In this document: piece by piece, positions 9,974 to 19,010 of the stretch
Position numbering within the stretch: the first letter of the stretch is position 1
Layout: every line of letters begins with the position of its first letter
Origin: Leptospira bourretii
Lineage (GTDB): Bacteria; Spirochaetota; Leptospiria; Leptospirales; Leptospiraceae
Length of the DNA stretch: 64,000 bases
Reading direction: 5' to 3'
Assembly (NCBI RefSeq): GCF_004770145.1
Contig: NZ_RQFW01000012.1
Span: 124,001-188,000 of the forward strand
The notes under the pieces: model-generated
What the model was told of the DNA's origin: nothing
Databases searched by the model: none
What the model saw: the letters and a program-made list of their open reading frames with translations, nothing else
Made by a program: the position numbers and the translations under genes

Positions 9974-9995
9974 AGTTTTACTTCTTTTTCTCTAT

Positions 9996-11930
9996 TTATT
10001 TTTTATCTTCATCAACTACGGTGTAATCCGCATCAACGACCTTTTCGCCACCGGCAGAAGACTCACTTGCACCTTGTCCAGGAGCACCCGCTTGGTCTGC
10101 ACCTGGAGCTCCGGCTTCAGGGCCTGCTTGTGAATAAATCTTTTGTCCAATTTGCATTGCTACTTGTTGGATAGAATCTCTTGAAGCTTTCATTCTTTCT
10201 ACGTCACCAGATTCCATAGCTTCACGGCCGCGTTTGATTTCGTCCTGTGCTCTTTGTTTTTCTGATTCGTCGAGTTTGTCAGCAGATTCACCGATGGTTT
10301 TTTCTAATTGGTAAACAATAGCTTCCAATTCGTTTTTAGTATCAGCAGCTTCGCGAAGTTTTTTATCTTCTTCCGCATGAGCTTCTGCATCTTTTACCAT
10401 CTTTTTGATTTCTTCTTCAGAGAGTCCCGAAGAAGATTCAATACGAATCTTTTGTTCTTTTCCTGTTCCTAAATCTTTCGCAGATACATGGACGATACCG
10501 TTTGCGTCGATATCAAAAGTCACTTCGATTTGAGGTACTCCTCTTGGTGCCGATGGAATTCCCACTAAGTCAAAACGACCGAGGGTTCTATTGGCACTTG
10601 CCATTTCACGTTCCCCTTGTAATACATGAACCGAAACTGTTGTTTGGCTGTCTGCAGCAGTAGAGAACACTTGTGACTTTCTTGTAGGGATGGTTGTGTT
10701 TCTTTCGATGAGTTTTGTCATCACACCACCGAGAGTTTCAATCCCAAGTGATAGTGGAGTTACATCGAGTAACAATACGTCAGTAACATCACCTGCAAGA
10801 ACTCCCCCTTGGATCGCAGCACCAACTGCTACTACTTCATCCGGGTTTACAGATTTGTTTGGTTCTTTACCAAAAATTTCTTTTACAAGTGCTTGCACCG
10901 CAGGAATACGAATCGATCCACCCACAAGGATGACTTCATCAATTTCACTAGCAGAAAGACCTGCATCTTTCAATGCATTCAAACATGGAATACGAGTTCT
11001 TTCGACAAGAGATCTTGTGATTTCATCAAACTTTGCTTTGGTGAGAGTCATATCCAAATGTTTTGGACCAGAAGCATCAGCCGTGATGAATGGAAGGTTG
11101 ATTTGAGTGGAAGATGTTCCAGACAACTCGATTTTAGCTTTTTCAGCAGCTTCTTTCAATCGTTGTACTGTGTTTTTATCTCCAGAAATATCAATCCCCG
11201 TTTGTTTTTTAAATTCATCAATCATCCACTGCATGACTACGTTATCAAAGTCATCACCACCAAGATGAGTGTCCCCATTTGTGGATTTTACTTCAAAAAC
11301 TCCGTCACCAAGTTCTAGGATAGAAACGTCAAATGTTCCACCACCTAAGTCGTATACGGCGATCTTTGCACTAGTTTTTTTCTTATCAAAACCATAAGCA
11401 AGAGCTGCTGCTGTTGGTTCGTTGATGATACGTTCTACTTCGAGACCAGCAATACGACCTGCGTCTTTTGTTGCTTGTCTTTGTTCGTCATTGAAGTAAG
11501 CAGGAACTGTTACTACTGCTTTTTTTACTTCATGACCAAGAAAGTCTTCCGCAGTTTTCTTCATTTTTTGAAGAACACGAGCCGCAATTTCTTGTGGAGT
11601 GAATTCACCGGAAACGGTTTCAAATTTCACACCATCATTTCCAGCACGGATCACTTTGTAAGATACCATCTTGGATTCGTCACCAGCTTCGTTAAAACGA
11701 CGACCGATAAAACGTTTCGCAGAACGGATTGTGTTTACTGCATTCGTAATTGCCTGGTTCTTTGCGAACTGACCCACAATGGTTTCACCCTTTGCGGTAA
11801 AGGCAACAATCGAAGGAGTGGTTCTTGCCCCTTCTGAGTTTTGAATGACAACAGGGTCTCCACCTTCCATAACCGCCACACAAGAGTTAGTGGTTCCTAA
11901 ATCGATACCTATAATTTTTTCCTTAGACAT
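9996..11930 (-). CDS. dnaK: Chaperone protein DnaK (Hsp70)
   Basis: A 644-residue Hsp70. The nucleotide-binding domain begins [17 protein letters not shown] and contains the phosphate loops [14 protein letters not shown] and [13 protein letters not shown]. The interdomain linker [12 protein letters not shown] near residue 392 leads into the substrate-binding domain. The C-terminal tail is rich in Gly, Ala and Pro and ends in an acidic, lysine-tailed segment like other bacterial DnaKs, which carry an EEVD-like acidic end. It is the ATP-driven cytoplasmic folding chaperone working with the DnaJ and GrpE encoded beside it. Spacing to grpE is 22 bp. No internal promoter was recognised. Confidence 0.98.
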   Translation of the reverse strand: MSKEKIIGIDLGTTNSCVAVMEGGDPVVIQNSEGARTTPSIVAFTAKGETIVGQFAKNQAITNAVNTIRSAKRFIGRRFNEAGDESKMVSYKVIRAGNDGVKFETVSGEFTPQEIAARVLQKMKKTAEDFLGHEVKKAVVTVPAYFNDEQRQATKDAGRIAGLEVERIINEPTAAALAYGFDKKKTSAKIAVYDLGGGTFDVSILELGDGVFEVKSTNGDTHLGGDDFDNVVMQWMIDEFKKQTGIDISGDKNTVQRLKEAAEKAKIELSGTSSTQINLPFITADASGPKHLDMTLTKAKFDEITRSLVERTRIPCLNALKDAGLSASEIDEVILVGGSIRIPAVQALVKEIFGKEPNKSVNPDEVVAVGAAIQGGVLAGDVTDVLLLDVTPLSLGIETLGGVMTKLIERNTTIPTRKSQVFSTAADSQTTVSVHVLQGEREMASANRTLGRFDLVGIPSAPRGVPQIEVTFDIDANGIVHVSAKDLGTGKEQKIRIESSSGLSEEEIKKMVKDAEAHAEEDKKLREAADTKNELEAIVYQLEKTIGESADKLDESEKQRAQDEIKRGREAMESGDVERMKASRDSIQQVAMQIGQKIYSQAGPEAGAPGADQAGAPGQGASESSAGGEKVVDADYTVVDEDKK

Positions 11931-11952
11931 AGTCTTCTCCTTCTTACTAATA

Positions 11953-12525
11953 TTAACTTTGTGGTTTTCCCACTTTCACACGTGCAGGGCGAATGGATTG
12001 TTTGTTCTCACCTTCTTCATGGTAATAACCAGCTTGGTAAGTTTCCACAACCGTCTCTTCCGTAAACTCTACACTTTCCTCAGAAGCAATTGCTTCCATA
12101 AGCATTGGATCAAACGGCATTCCTTTCGGATCCAAACGTTTGATTCCTTCTTTTTCCAATACGGAATAAAATTCCTTTTGAACCATCTTGATCCCTTCCA
12201 CGAAAGCCACTACTTCCGGAGTTTGGTTTGGAACATTGGATACACGTTCCAAGTTGTCGAGAGCTCCCGTGAGTCCTTCCGCGAACTTTTTGATGGATTC
12301 CTTTCTTGCATTTAACAAGTCGTTTGCGGTTCTACGTTTGTAGTTTTGAAACTCCGCACGTTCTCTTAACCAAGAATCTTTTAAAGTTTCGATTTCCTTT
12401 TTGGCGTTATCGAGTTCTTTTTCAGCACCTTCTACCGCTTGTTCAATGGCTTCATCCGTAATGGCCTGCCCTTCTTCGACCGACACATTTTGTTCATCAA
12501 CGGATCCGTTTGTTTCTTCTGCCAT
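11953..12525 (-). CDS. grpE: Nucleotide exchange factor GrpE
   Basis: A 190-residue protein with the expected layout: an acidic, low-complexity N-terminus, a long coiled-coil helix (about residues 30-90, with [19 protein letters not shown]), and the compact beta domain with the family signature near the C-terminus ([14 protein letters not shown], then [10 protein letters not shown]). It releases ADP from DnaK. Position between hrcA and dnaK is the usual arrangement; the gap to hrcA is 11 bp. Confidence 0.97.
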   Translation of the reverse strand: MAEETNGSVDEQNVSVEEGQAITDEAIEQAVEGAEKELDNAKKEIETLKDSWLRERAEFQNYKRRTANDLLNARKESIKKFAEGLTGALDNLERVSNVPNQTPEVVAFVEGIKMVQKEFYSVLEKEGIKRLDPKGMPFDPMLMEAIASEESVEFTEETVVETYQAGYYHEEGENKQSIRPARVKVGKPQS

Positions 12526-12536
12526 TTTTCCTCCTA

Positions 12537-13568
12537 CTATCTACTCAATTTCGTAATCATTTCTGAAACTAACTTTGAAGTGAATTCAATCAAAGGTAAT
12601 GCTTTGTTGTAATTCATCCTCTGAGGACCAATGATTCCCATGGAACCAATCCTCTTTTCTCCCATTCGGTAATTGGTTGTAATGATGGTAACACCACCTA
12701 ACTTCTCATTACCGTCTTTCCCGATAATGGTATAAACACCATCCATCGGAACATAATCGCTAAAAAACTCTTTGAGGAACTGTTTTTCATCAAACAGATG
12801 CAGGATGTTTTCTAATTGTTCCTCTTCATCCTTAAAGTTTTCGTATAAATTTTTTAATCCATCGATATACAAGTTATCAACGGACAAACTGTCCGATCCC
12901 ATGGCTCTCGCAATTGATGGTGCAAATAAAGAAAATCCTTCTGGACCTTCCTTTTTCATCATCATCTGAGGGATCAGATTACTTTGAATTTCATGAACAT
13001 CAAAACCTTTGACGTTATCATTCAAATATCTTGAGATTTGGTACAAAGTCTCTTGTGAGATATGGTAATCGAAAAATATATTTCGATTCAGCACCGTACC
13101 TGACCGCATCACAAGAATCATAAGAACTTCTCCACCATTTACATGGATGAGTTCAATATGTTTGAGTGTATCGAGTGACCCTTCTGGGCCAAGAACCACA
13201 CTCGCTGATTGCGAAAGGGAAGCCAAAACTTTGGATGTGGCAATGAGAACTTGGTCCAATCGAAATTGCATCCGAAGATACTCTTCCTGGATCCTTTGTT
13301 TTTCCCGCATGGTAAGCTCAAACAAAGTCACCAAACTATCCACATACAACCGGTAGCCCCGTTCCGTCGGAACTCGCCCACCCGAAGTATGCCTTGCCAC
13401 GATAAAACCCATCTCTTCCAATTCCGCCAAACAAGAGCGGATGGTGGCAGGGGAAACACCGATATCGTATTTTTCAGAAAGGGTTTTGGATCCGACCGGT
13501 TTGTTATCCGATACAAATTCCTCTACCAAGGCTTTTAAAATAGATCGATGTCTAGGGGATAGATCCAT
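12537..13568 (-). CDS. hrcA: Heat-inducible transcription repressor HrcA
   Basis: A 343-residue HrcA. The N-terminal winged helix (residues 1-75) includes KPVGSKTLSEKYDIGVSPAT, the recognition helix region ATIRSCLAELEEMG, and GRVPTERGYRLYVD, all typical. The GAF-like and insertion domains follow. It represses the chaperone operon by binding CIRCE and is kept active by the GroEL system in organisms where this was tested. A near-perfect CIRCE sits 18 bp upstream of the start codon and a good sigma-70 promoter lies just before it, so the gene is autoregulated and heads the operon. Confidence 0.97.
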   Translation of the reverse strand: MDLSPRHRSILKALVEEFVSDNKPVGSKTLSEKYDIGVSPATIRSCLAELEEMGFIVARHTSGGRVPTERGYRLYVDSLVTLFELTMREKQRIQEEYLRMQFRLDQVLIATSKVLASLSQSASVVLGPEGSLDTLKHIELIHVNGGEVLMILVMRSGTVLNRNIFFDYHISQETLYQISRYLNDNVKGFDVHEIQSNLIPQMMMKKEGPEGFSLFAPSIARAMGSDSLSVDNLYIDGLKNLYENFKDEEEQLENILHLFDEKQFLKEFFSDYVPMDGVYTIIGKDGNEKLGGVTIITTNYRMGEKRIGSMGIIGPQRMNYNKALPLIEFTSKLVSEMITKLSR

Positions 13569-13586
13569 ATCCTTCTGGCACTTCCT

Positions 13587-13613
13587 TTAGCACTCTGATG
13601 ATTAGAGTGCCAA
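13587..13613. promoter_or_regulatory. CIRCE operator (HrcA binding site)
   Basis: The sequence reads TTAGCACTC, nine bases, GAGTGCCAA. This matches the consensus TTAGCACTC-N9-GAGTGCTAA at 17 of 18 arm positions. It lies between the predicted promoter and the hrcA start codon, where bound HrcA would block transcription. Confidence 0.96.
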
Positions 13614-13624
13614 ACTATGCTTAA

Positions 13625-13653
13625 AGTTTACGGATTTGGTATTTTTTCGTCAA
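13625..13653 (-). promoter_or_regulatory. Sigma-70 type promoter of the hrcA-grpE-dnaK-dnaJ operon
   Basis: On the minus strand TTGACG (13653-13648) and TAAACT (13630-13625) are separated by exactly 17 bp. The predicted start of transcription, about 13618, falls just before the CIRCE element. This is a vegetative-type promoter under repressor control, not a heat-shock sigma factor promoter. Confidence 0.8.
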
Positions 13654-13676
13654 GCAGGAAGAAGATTAGAGCCTGG

Positions 13677-13711
13677 AATTTTAGCAGAGTTTATTAGAAT
13701 CTGCTAAAATT
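13677..13711 (-). terminator. Terminator-like hairpin after the PAS-GGDEF gene
   Basis: A perfect 12-bp inverted repeat (AATTTTAGCAGA / TCTGCTAAAATT) with an 11-nt loop begins three bases after the stop codon of the PAS-GGDEF gene. The stem ends in an AAAATT run, giving a short U-rich 3' end on the minus strand. It separates that gene from the hrcA promoter. Confidence 0.6.
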
Positions 13712-13714
13712 ATG

Positions 13715-14650
13715 TCACACTGGGTAAACTTGGATCTGGTTGCGGCCGTGGTTCTTGGCTTGGTAGAGGGCAATGTCCGCCAATTTCAAAATCTCTTCTG
13801 GCTTCTGAATGGGATGCACCTTGGTATACCCAATGCTAAGGGTGATGTTGAGATAATAGTTATCAAAAATGAAAAAACGGTGGTTTTCTACCGATTCTCG
13901 CAAGCGGTCAAGGACTATGGTTGCCCCTTCTGTGGTCGTGTCAGGGAGGATACAACCAAACTCTTCTCCCCCAATCCTTCCCACTGTGTCTTCTTCTCTG
14001 AGGCAATCCACAAAGATATTGGCCATTTTTTTGAGAACCAAATCCCCGATGTCGTGCCCATAGGTATCGTTGATGACTTTGAAATGATCGATGTCAAGCA
14101 CTGCCAGAACCGATTCCCGGTTGCGGCGTTTGACCGTGGCGACAGTTTTTTGCAAACTTTCCGAAAAGGAACGACGGTTTGGCAACATGGTGAGCTCATC
14201 CATATAAGCCAATCGTTTCAAACTATTGATGAGAACATTCTTTTGTTCTTCCAGACGCCTACGTTCACGAACATCTCGAATGATGGCAGCATAGAACATT
14301 TGGGTTTCATTCCGAATGGTAAAGGCCCGAATCTCCACAGGGATGGTACCTTTTGGTTTGGTGACAAGTTCCAACTCTTTTAAAAATCCAGCAATATAAT
14401 GCGAATCTTTGGAACTAACAAAGGTTTCGATCGTGTTTTGTTCCCCCTTTTCATTCGGAGGAAAAAGAAAAGAAAAAGTTTTTTCTTCTAATTCTTCTTT
14501 GGAATAACCAGTTAACGATTGTAATGCTAAATTGCTAAATAGTATTTTATTATTCGTATCTAAAACGACAATTGCATCGATGGATTGAGAAACAATTTCT
14601 CTAACAAATACATCCGTATTAATCTCATTCATTTCCCCAAATTTCCCCAT
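13715..14650 (-). CDS. PAS domain diguanylate cyclase
   Basis: A 311-residue protein: a PAS domain (about residues 12-130) and a GGDEF domain (about 140-310). The active-site loop reads GGEEF (in RVGRIGGEEFG), which keeps catalytic capacity, and the substrate-binding region has DIDHFKVINDTYGHDIGD. It should make cyclic di-GMP from two GTP in response to a signal sensed by PAS. No transmembrane segment is seen. The reading frame overlaps the end of the upstream gene by 26 bp. A second ATG at 14632, overlapping that gene's stop as ATGAATGA, is an alternative start. A possible terminator follows directly. Confidence 0.9.
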   Translation of the reverse strand: MGKFGEMNEINTDVFVREIVSQSIDAIVVLDTNNKILFSNLALQSLTGYSKEELEEKTFSFLFPPNEKGEQNTIETFVSSKDSHYIAGFLKELELVTKPKGTIPVEIRAFTIRNETQMFYAAIIRDVRERRRLEEQKNVLINSLKRLAYMDELTMLPNRRSFSESLQKTVATVKRRNRESVLAVLDIDHFKVINDTYGHDIGDLVLKKMANIFVDCLREEDTVGRIGGEEFGCILPDTTTEGATIVLDRLRESVENHRFFIFDNYYLNITLSIGYTKVHPIQKPEEILKLADIALYQAKNHGRNQIQVYPV

Positions 14651-15860
14651 AACCTTTTTCGCTTCGGAATGAATCCCGCCACTTGTGGATATGACGAAAA
14701 TTAATCTCGGGTTTGTTCGACCGAGAATCCTTTTTCGGCAAAACCTTCATTGGTTTTGGATTCAGACCTTGATACCAATAGGCAACTGCGATTAAATCTA
14801 AGGTCAAGGAATTTGCATGTCCATGCTCTAATAAGAATAGGAAATTTTTTTCAAAACGAATGGGGGATTCCACCCAAAACCGATACAAATGCGTTCTGCC
14901 TAACCAACCAACAGAATCAGATACTCGTGGATATCCGAAATAAGGATGCATAAAGATTTCTTTTGGTGACCAAGCTGTGTTAAAAACATCTTCTGTTCCT
15001 GTTCCCTTTAGATTGGCTTCTGTTTGGTTCCCATCAATGAAAATCAAATCATCCCCTTCTCCATACCAAAGTGGAGTGGGTGAATCGACATACAAATTGA
15101 GACCAACAAACTGGCCTTTGCCTTCTGTTTCGAGAACCGAGAAGTAATTTTCTTTTTTAAAAACAGTTTTTTCTGTTTCTCCAAGAAGTCCCCATTCATT
15201 TTCTTTTCCATTGGTTGTGTTCGGTTTTGTAACACTTCGACTCCATTGTGCATGGAAACGTAAATTAGAATTTAAAGGTTCTTTCCATTCTTCATAATCA
15301 ATATAAAAATAAAAATTACTGATGTCTTCTTCAGATTCATTTTCAATTTCTATCCTTGCCCCCGATTCAAAAGGCATAGGAAAGTATGAATTCATAGACT
15401 TTCCTTTTTTGGGTGCAGCCACAAGTGGTGCCGAATTCATGATGTATTCTTCGCCCCAACCTTGTCCAAAAAATTCACCTAACGGAACTTCTACGGAAGC
15501 ATGTGGATGATTGTCCCAATACATACGAATCACAGCATTTTTTCTGGCCATTGGATCTTTACTGGCAAGTGTCATCCAAATGTGTTTGATCACACCCCTA
15601 GATTTGATTTCAGCAATGGTTACTGTTTGTTTCTTTGGGATTTTAGTAAAATCATCGTTTCCATTTGTGGGATCTGCACTCGATATTCTTTGGTTACGAT
15701 AAGTTTTTTCTTTCCAAAGAGAAGACTCCCATCCATCAGCAATCAAAGGAATGGTGGAAAGGTAAAAAATTCCGAAAAAAAGAATTATTATTATTTTATT
15801 TGTGAAACCAAACAAGTTTGGAATCGAAACAATTGGAATTTGAAAATTACGAATATACAT
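14625..15860 (-). CDS. DUF2961 (GH172-type) secreted protein
   Basis: A 411-residue protein with a hydrophobic N-terminal segment (about residues 24-42, ending in PLIADG) that looks like a signal peptide with a long n-region. The mature part matches DUF2961: ISSADPTNGNDDF, then IKHIWMTLASKDP, a MYWDNHPHASVEVPLGEFFG block, YFPMPFESGARIEIENES, and GTEDVFNTAW. Enzymes of this family (GH172) include fructofuranose- and arabinofuranose-active glycoside hydrolases, so a carbohydrate-degrading role outside the cytoplasm is reasonable, but the substrate is not known here. Its downstream end is translationally overlapped with the diguanylate cyclase gene. Confidence 0.8.
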   Translation of the reverse strand: MYIRNFQIPIVSIPNLFGFTNKIIIILFFGIFYLSTIPLIADGWESSLWKEKTYRNQRISSADPTNGNDDFTKIPKKQTVTIAEIKSRGVIKHIWMTLASKDPMARKNAVIRMYWDNHPHASVEVPLGEFFGQGWGEEYIMNSAPLVAAPKKGKSMNSYFPMPFESGARIEIENESEEDISNFYFYIDYEEWKEPLNSNLRFHAQWSRSVTKPNTTNGKENEWGLLGETEKTVFKKENYFSVLETEGKGQFVGLNLYVDSPTPLWYGEGDDLIFIDGNQTEANLKGTGTEDVFNTAWSPKEIFMHPYFGYPRVSDSVGWLGRTHLYRFWVESPIRFEKNFLFLLEHGHANSLTLDLIAVAYWYQGLNPKPMKVLPKKDSRSNKPEINFRHIHKWRDSFRSEKGYGEIWGNE

Positions 15861-15926
15861 AAAACAAGATCTCAGCTTAATTTTTCATTTAATGTTTTAT
15901 ATTTTGATTTTATTTTCATAATCACG

Positions 15927-16418
15927 TTAACCAATCTTTGTGGTTGTTTTTCCACGATTCACTAATACCAGAAAAATCCCAGCTTGCACAACTGATTGTA
16001 AAAAAATTTCAAAAACTACATAAAGATGAATGGAAATGGATACCTCTGGAATCAAAAACACCATTCCTTCCAAACTTCCAACAGCAGGAGAGATGGCAGC
16101 AAAACCGCCAAGGATGGTCCTCATCCAAATCAATACAAACATCTGTTTGCCGAAACTTTGATTTCGAAACCAATCCCAAATTAGAATCACAAAACTCGCC
16201 ATTAAGATGGCTTGCAAAATAAGTGCCGGAAACAACCAAAACATCGCTCTTGACCAAGCTGCACCATCAGTTGCCGTAATGAGAAACAATGGGAACACGG
16301 CGTTTTCTCCCTCATAATATTCTTTCATAACGAACTGGAAATAAGGGACGGATACCAGTAGATAAGCGGAAAGATGGCTGAAAATAAACTGAATTGTGAT
16401 TTTAATCTTCGGATTCAT
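15927..16418 (-). CDS. Integral membrane protein, unknown function
   Basis: Not assigned to a named family. From the ATG at 16418 the product is 163 residues with about four hydrophobic segments (roughly residues 7-25, 45-75, 85-110 and 125-155). The frame continues five codons upstream to a TTG at 16433, but the ATG is preferred. It is separated by 66 bp from the DUF2961 gene on the same strand and starts 38 bp from the divergent glnD-like gene, so the two probably share a promoter region. Confidence 0.65.
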   Translation of the reverse strand: MNPKIKITIQFIFSHLSAYLLVSVPYFQFVMKEYYEGENAVFPLFLITATDGAAWSRAMFWLFPALILQAILMASFVILIWDWFRNQSFGKQMFVLIWMRTILGGFAAISPAVGSLEGMVFLIPEVSISIHLYVVFEIFLQSVVQAGIFLVLVNRGKTTTKIG

Positions 16419-16456
16419 GTTAAAGTTGTCCAATAAGGTAGGAAACCCATCTTAAC

Positions 16457-19009
16457 ATGATGAAATCAGAACTCAAGGCAAAACTGCAACGGACATTTCC
16501 AAAAGCCAAAACAGTTGCTTCCGGCAGACTCTTCACACGCCAGTTGAGTAATCTTGTCGACGAGTCCATTCGAACTCTTTTCAACGAGGTATCGGCTGGA
16601 ATTCCATTAAAAGACCATCTGTGTCTCATTGCAGTGGGTGGATATGGTCGCAGAGAACTTGCTCCTTACTCTGACATTGATATCCTTTATCTTCACGATG
16701 GAAAATTATCTGAAAAAATCCTCGGTGAAATCATTTCAAAAATTAATACATTCTTATACAACAATGAAAAGGAAGTAGGACATTCTTGTCGTACGATCAA
16801 AGAATCATTTTTATATCTAGACCAAATCGAAACTTTTCATGCAGTTCTTGATTCCCGATTTCTTGTTGGTTCAGAAGTTCTATTTCAAAAATACAAATCA
16901 GAATTTTTAGCAAAAATCCCAGAGAAAACCATCAAAGTTTTTAATGAATGGAAACTCTCTTATCTTAGAGAACGAATCATTAATTCTTATAATCCCATTT
17001 TACTTTCTGAACCTAATATCAAAACAGATCCATTAGGTCTTCGGGATATCCAACATATGTATTGGATTGAAAAAACCAATCCTCTGGTCGATTCGGCTGA
17101 TGGTGGAATTTTTGATTTTTATTTGATAGGTGATAGTTTAACTCTATTGTCTGCTTATGATTTTTTGCTATTAACAAGGTCTGCACTTCATATTATCAGT
17201 GGTAGAAAAAATGATAGGTTGGATTTAGGACTCCAACCGGAAGTTGCTGAATTTTTAGGATTTGGTGCGCGAAACGAAATCAAAACTCTCGAAGCCTTTA
17301 TGAGCCAATTTTACAAAGCCCAAAAAGATGTGTATTTTTATATTGGAACTTACTTAGACGAAAAAACGAATTTAAACAAAAAACGAATTCAAAAAGAACT
17401 CTCTAATCCAGACAGTTTGTATGATGACATCATTCAATTTTTTGCAGAATCACAGAGTAACCAAGAAGAACCTTCTCGTATCGATTTAAATCAAATTCGA
17501 TTCGCATCACACTTCTTAGATGATGATTTCAAAAATCAAAAATCTGTTTTAGATACTTTCCTTGAAATGTTACGAAAAAAAAATAGAATTGGGCATACGC
17601 TCACTTTGATGCATGAGTGCAACATTCTAGGAAAACTCATTCCTGAATTTGGAGCCTGTACAAACTTTCCTCTATTCAGTTACCACCACCAATACACTGT
17701 TGATGAACATACACTTTTGATCTTAAGAGAGTTAGATGTTCTCATTGCTGATTTATGGGAAGATAGACAAGTCCAAGATGTATTTAATGTTTGTGAAAAA
17801 ATTGAAATTTTAGCACTGGCCATTCTCATCCATGATGCCGGAAAGGTAAAAGAAGGAGATCATAGCCAATACGGTGCGGAACTTGCTCTCATCATTGCAG
17901 AACGTTTCCGATTGTCAGAAGAGGATACAGAGCTGTTACGTTTCCTTGTTGCCGAACATATTGTAATGTCTGAATTATCTTCCAAACGAGACATTTACGA
18001 TCCAAAACTCATTTCCTCCTTCGCAAAACAATTTTCTAATGAAAACACTCTTAGACTTTTATATGTTCTTACCATCATTGATACAAAATCAGTGGGCCAA
18101 GGGATTCTCACCAATTGGAAAAAAGAAATATTACACTTCCTCTTTACTTCCACACTCACTTATATACAAAAAAAAGAAAATCTCACCGACACCCAAGACC
18201 GGATTGAAACCACTTTAGAAACATATTTAATCGAAAAAGAAGGTCTTAACGCAGAAGAAGCGGAACGAATTGTAACCTTTGGAATGAAAATTAGACCCTC
18301 TTCCTATTTAAATTACAATACTCCTAGACGTGTTTTCCAACACTTCAGTTTACTTTATGAATGGCAAAATTCCGGATTACCTTTTCGAATGATTACCGAA
18401 AGAGAACCTGCTTTTGTCACATTATCTATTTTTGCGAAGCCCGATAAACAAATGTTACTTTATCTTTCTGGAACTATATCCTCATTAGGACTTAGTTTGG
18501 TGGGATTAAGACTCTTTCAAACAGAAGAAGACCAACTCATCTTACAGGCACAAATTACGGACGAATATGGTAGCGGCGAAATTGCTGAACAACAAATCGC
18601 CGATATTGAATCTACATTAACCGAATGTATCGAAGGAAAAACCAATATCGAAGATTTAGCTTCCACTACCAATATTTGGAAAACCCTTCCACAAATTCCC
18701 GATGGAATGGTAGAAGAATTAGTAAAATTCGCTAATGATATTTCTGAGTCTTATTCCGTTTTAGAAGTTAGAGTTCCCGATTCCATTGGACTTGTGTATC
18801 GAATTCTAAAAACATTACTCGACTTTGAATTAGAAGTCATTTTTGTTAGGATCTCTACCAGCGCGGATTTTGCTTACGACTCATTCCACATTCAAACTAA
18901 AAATGGTAGAAAAATTGAGGATACAGGATTACTCTTAGCAATCAAAGAAAGAATCCTTTCGGTGGCACGAGTCAAAGAAAACCAAGGAATCATGGAGATT
19001 AATTTTTAA
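16457..19009 (+). CDS. glnD: [Protein-PII] uridylyltransferase-like protein (GlnD)
   Basis: An 850-residue protein with the full GlnD architecture. The nucleotidyltransferase motif GGYGRRELAPYSDIDIL (about residues 60-76) holds the metal-binding aspartates. A GlnD-type helical linker follows. An HD domain near residue 455 has HDAGKVKEGDHSQYG with the metal ligands, and two ACT-like regions make up the last 170 residues. GlnD uridylylates and de-uridylylates the PII signal protein according to glutamine level. No glnB or amtB gene is in the window, so the partner is inferred. The downstream GH13 gene begins one base after its stop codon, suggesting co-transcription. Confidence 0.88.
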   Translation: MMKSELKAKLQRTFPKAKTVASGRLFTRQLSNLVDESIRTLFNEVSAGIPLKDHLCLIAVGGYGRRELAPYSDIDILYLHDGKLSEKILGEIISKINTFLYNNEKEVGHSCRTIKESFLYLDQIETFHAVLDSRFLVGSEVLFQKYKSEFLAKIPEKTIKVFNEWKLSYLRERIINSYNPILLSEPNIKTDPLGLRDIQHMYWIEKTNPLVDSADGGIFDFYLIGDSLTLLSAYDFLLLTRSALHIISGRKNDRLDLGLQPEVAEFLGFGARNEIKTLEAFMSQFYKAQKDVYFYIGTYLDEKTNLNKKRIQKELSNPDSLYDDIIQFFAESQSNQEEPSRIDLNQIRFASHFLDDDFKNQKSVLDTFLEMLRKKNRIGHTLTLMHECNILGKLIPEFGACTNFPLFSYHHQYTVDEHTLLILRELDVLIADLWEDRQVQDVFNVCEKIEILALAILIHDAGKVKEGDHSQYGAELALIIAERFRLSEEDTELLRFLVAEHIVMSELSSKRDIYDPKLISSFAKQFSNENTLRLLYVLTIIDTKSVGQGILTNWKKEILHFLFTSTLTYIQKKENLTDTQDRIETTLETYLIEKEGLNAEEAERIVTFGMKIRPSSYLNYNTPRRVFQHFSLLYEWQNSGLPFRMITEREPAFVTLSIFAKPDKQMLLYLSGTISSLGLSLVGLRLFQTEEDQLILQAQITDEYGSGEIAEQQIADIESTLTECIEGKTNIEDLASTTNIWKTLPQIPDGMVEELVKFANDISESYSVLEVRVPDSIGLVYRILKTLLDFELEVIFVRISTSADFAYDSFHIQTKNGRKIEDTGLLLAIKERILSVARVKENQGIMEINF

Positions 19010-19010
19010 T

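Noticed and set aside
10690..11318. Two long plus-strand frames antisense to dnaK
   Set aside because: They are codon-bias shadows of a highly conserved gene; no ribosome binding site or domain supports them.
13712..14383. A long open frame on the plus strand antisense to the PAS-GGDEF gene
   Set aside because: The minus strand has an unmistakable GGDEF domain with its active-site loop; the plus frame has no recognisable domain and starts inside the terminator hairpin.
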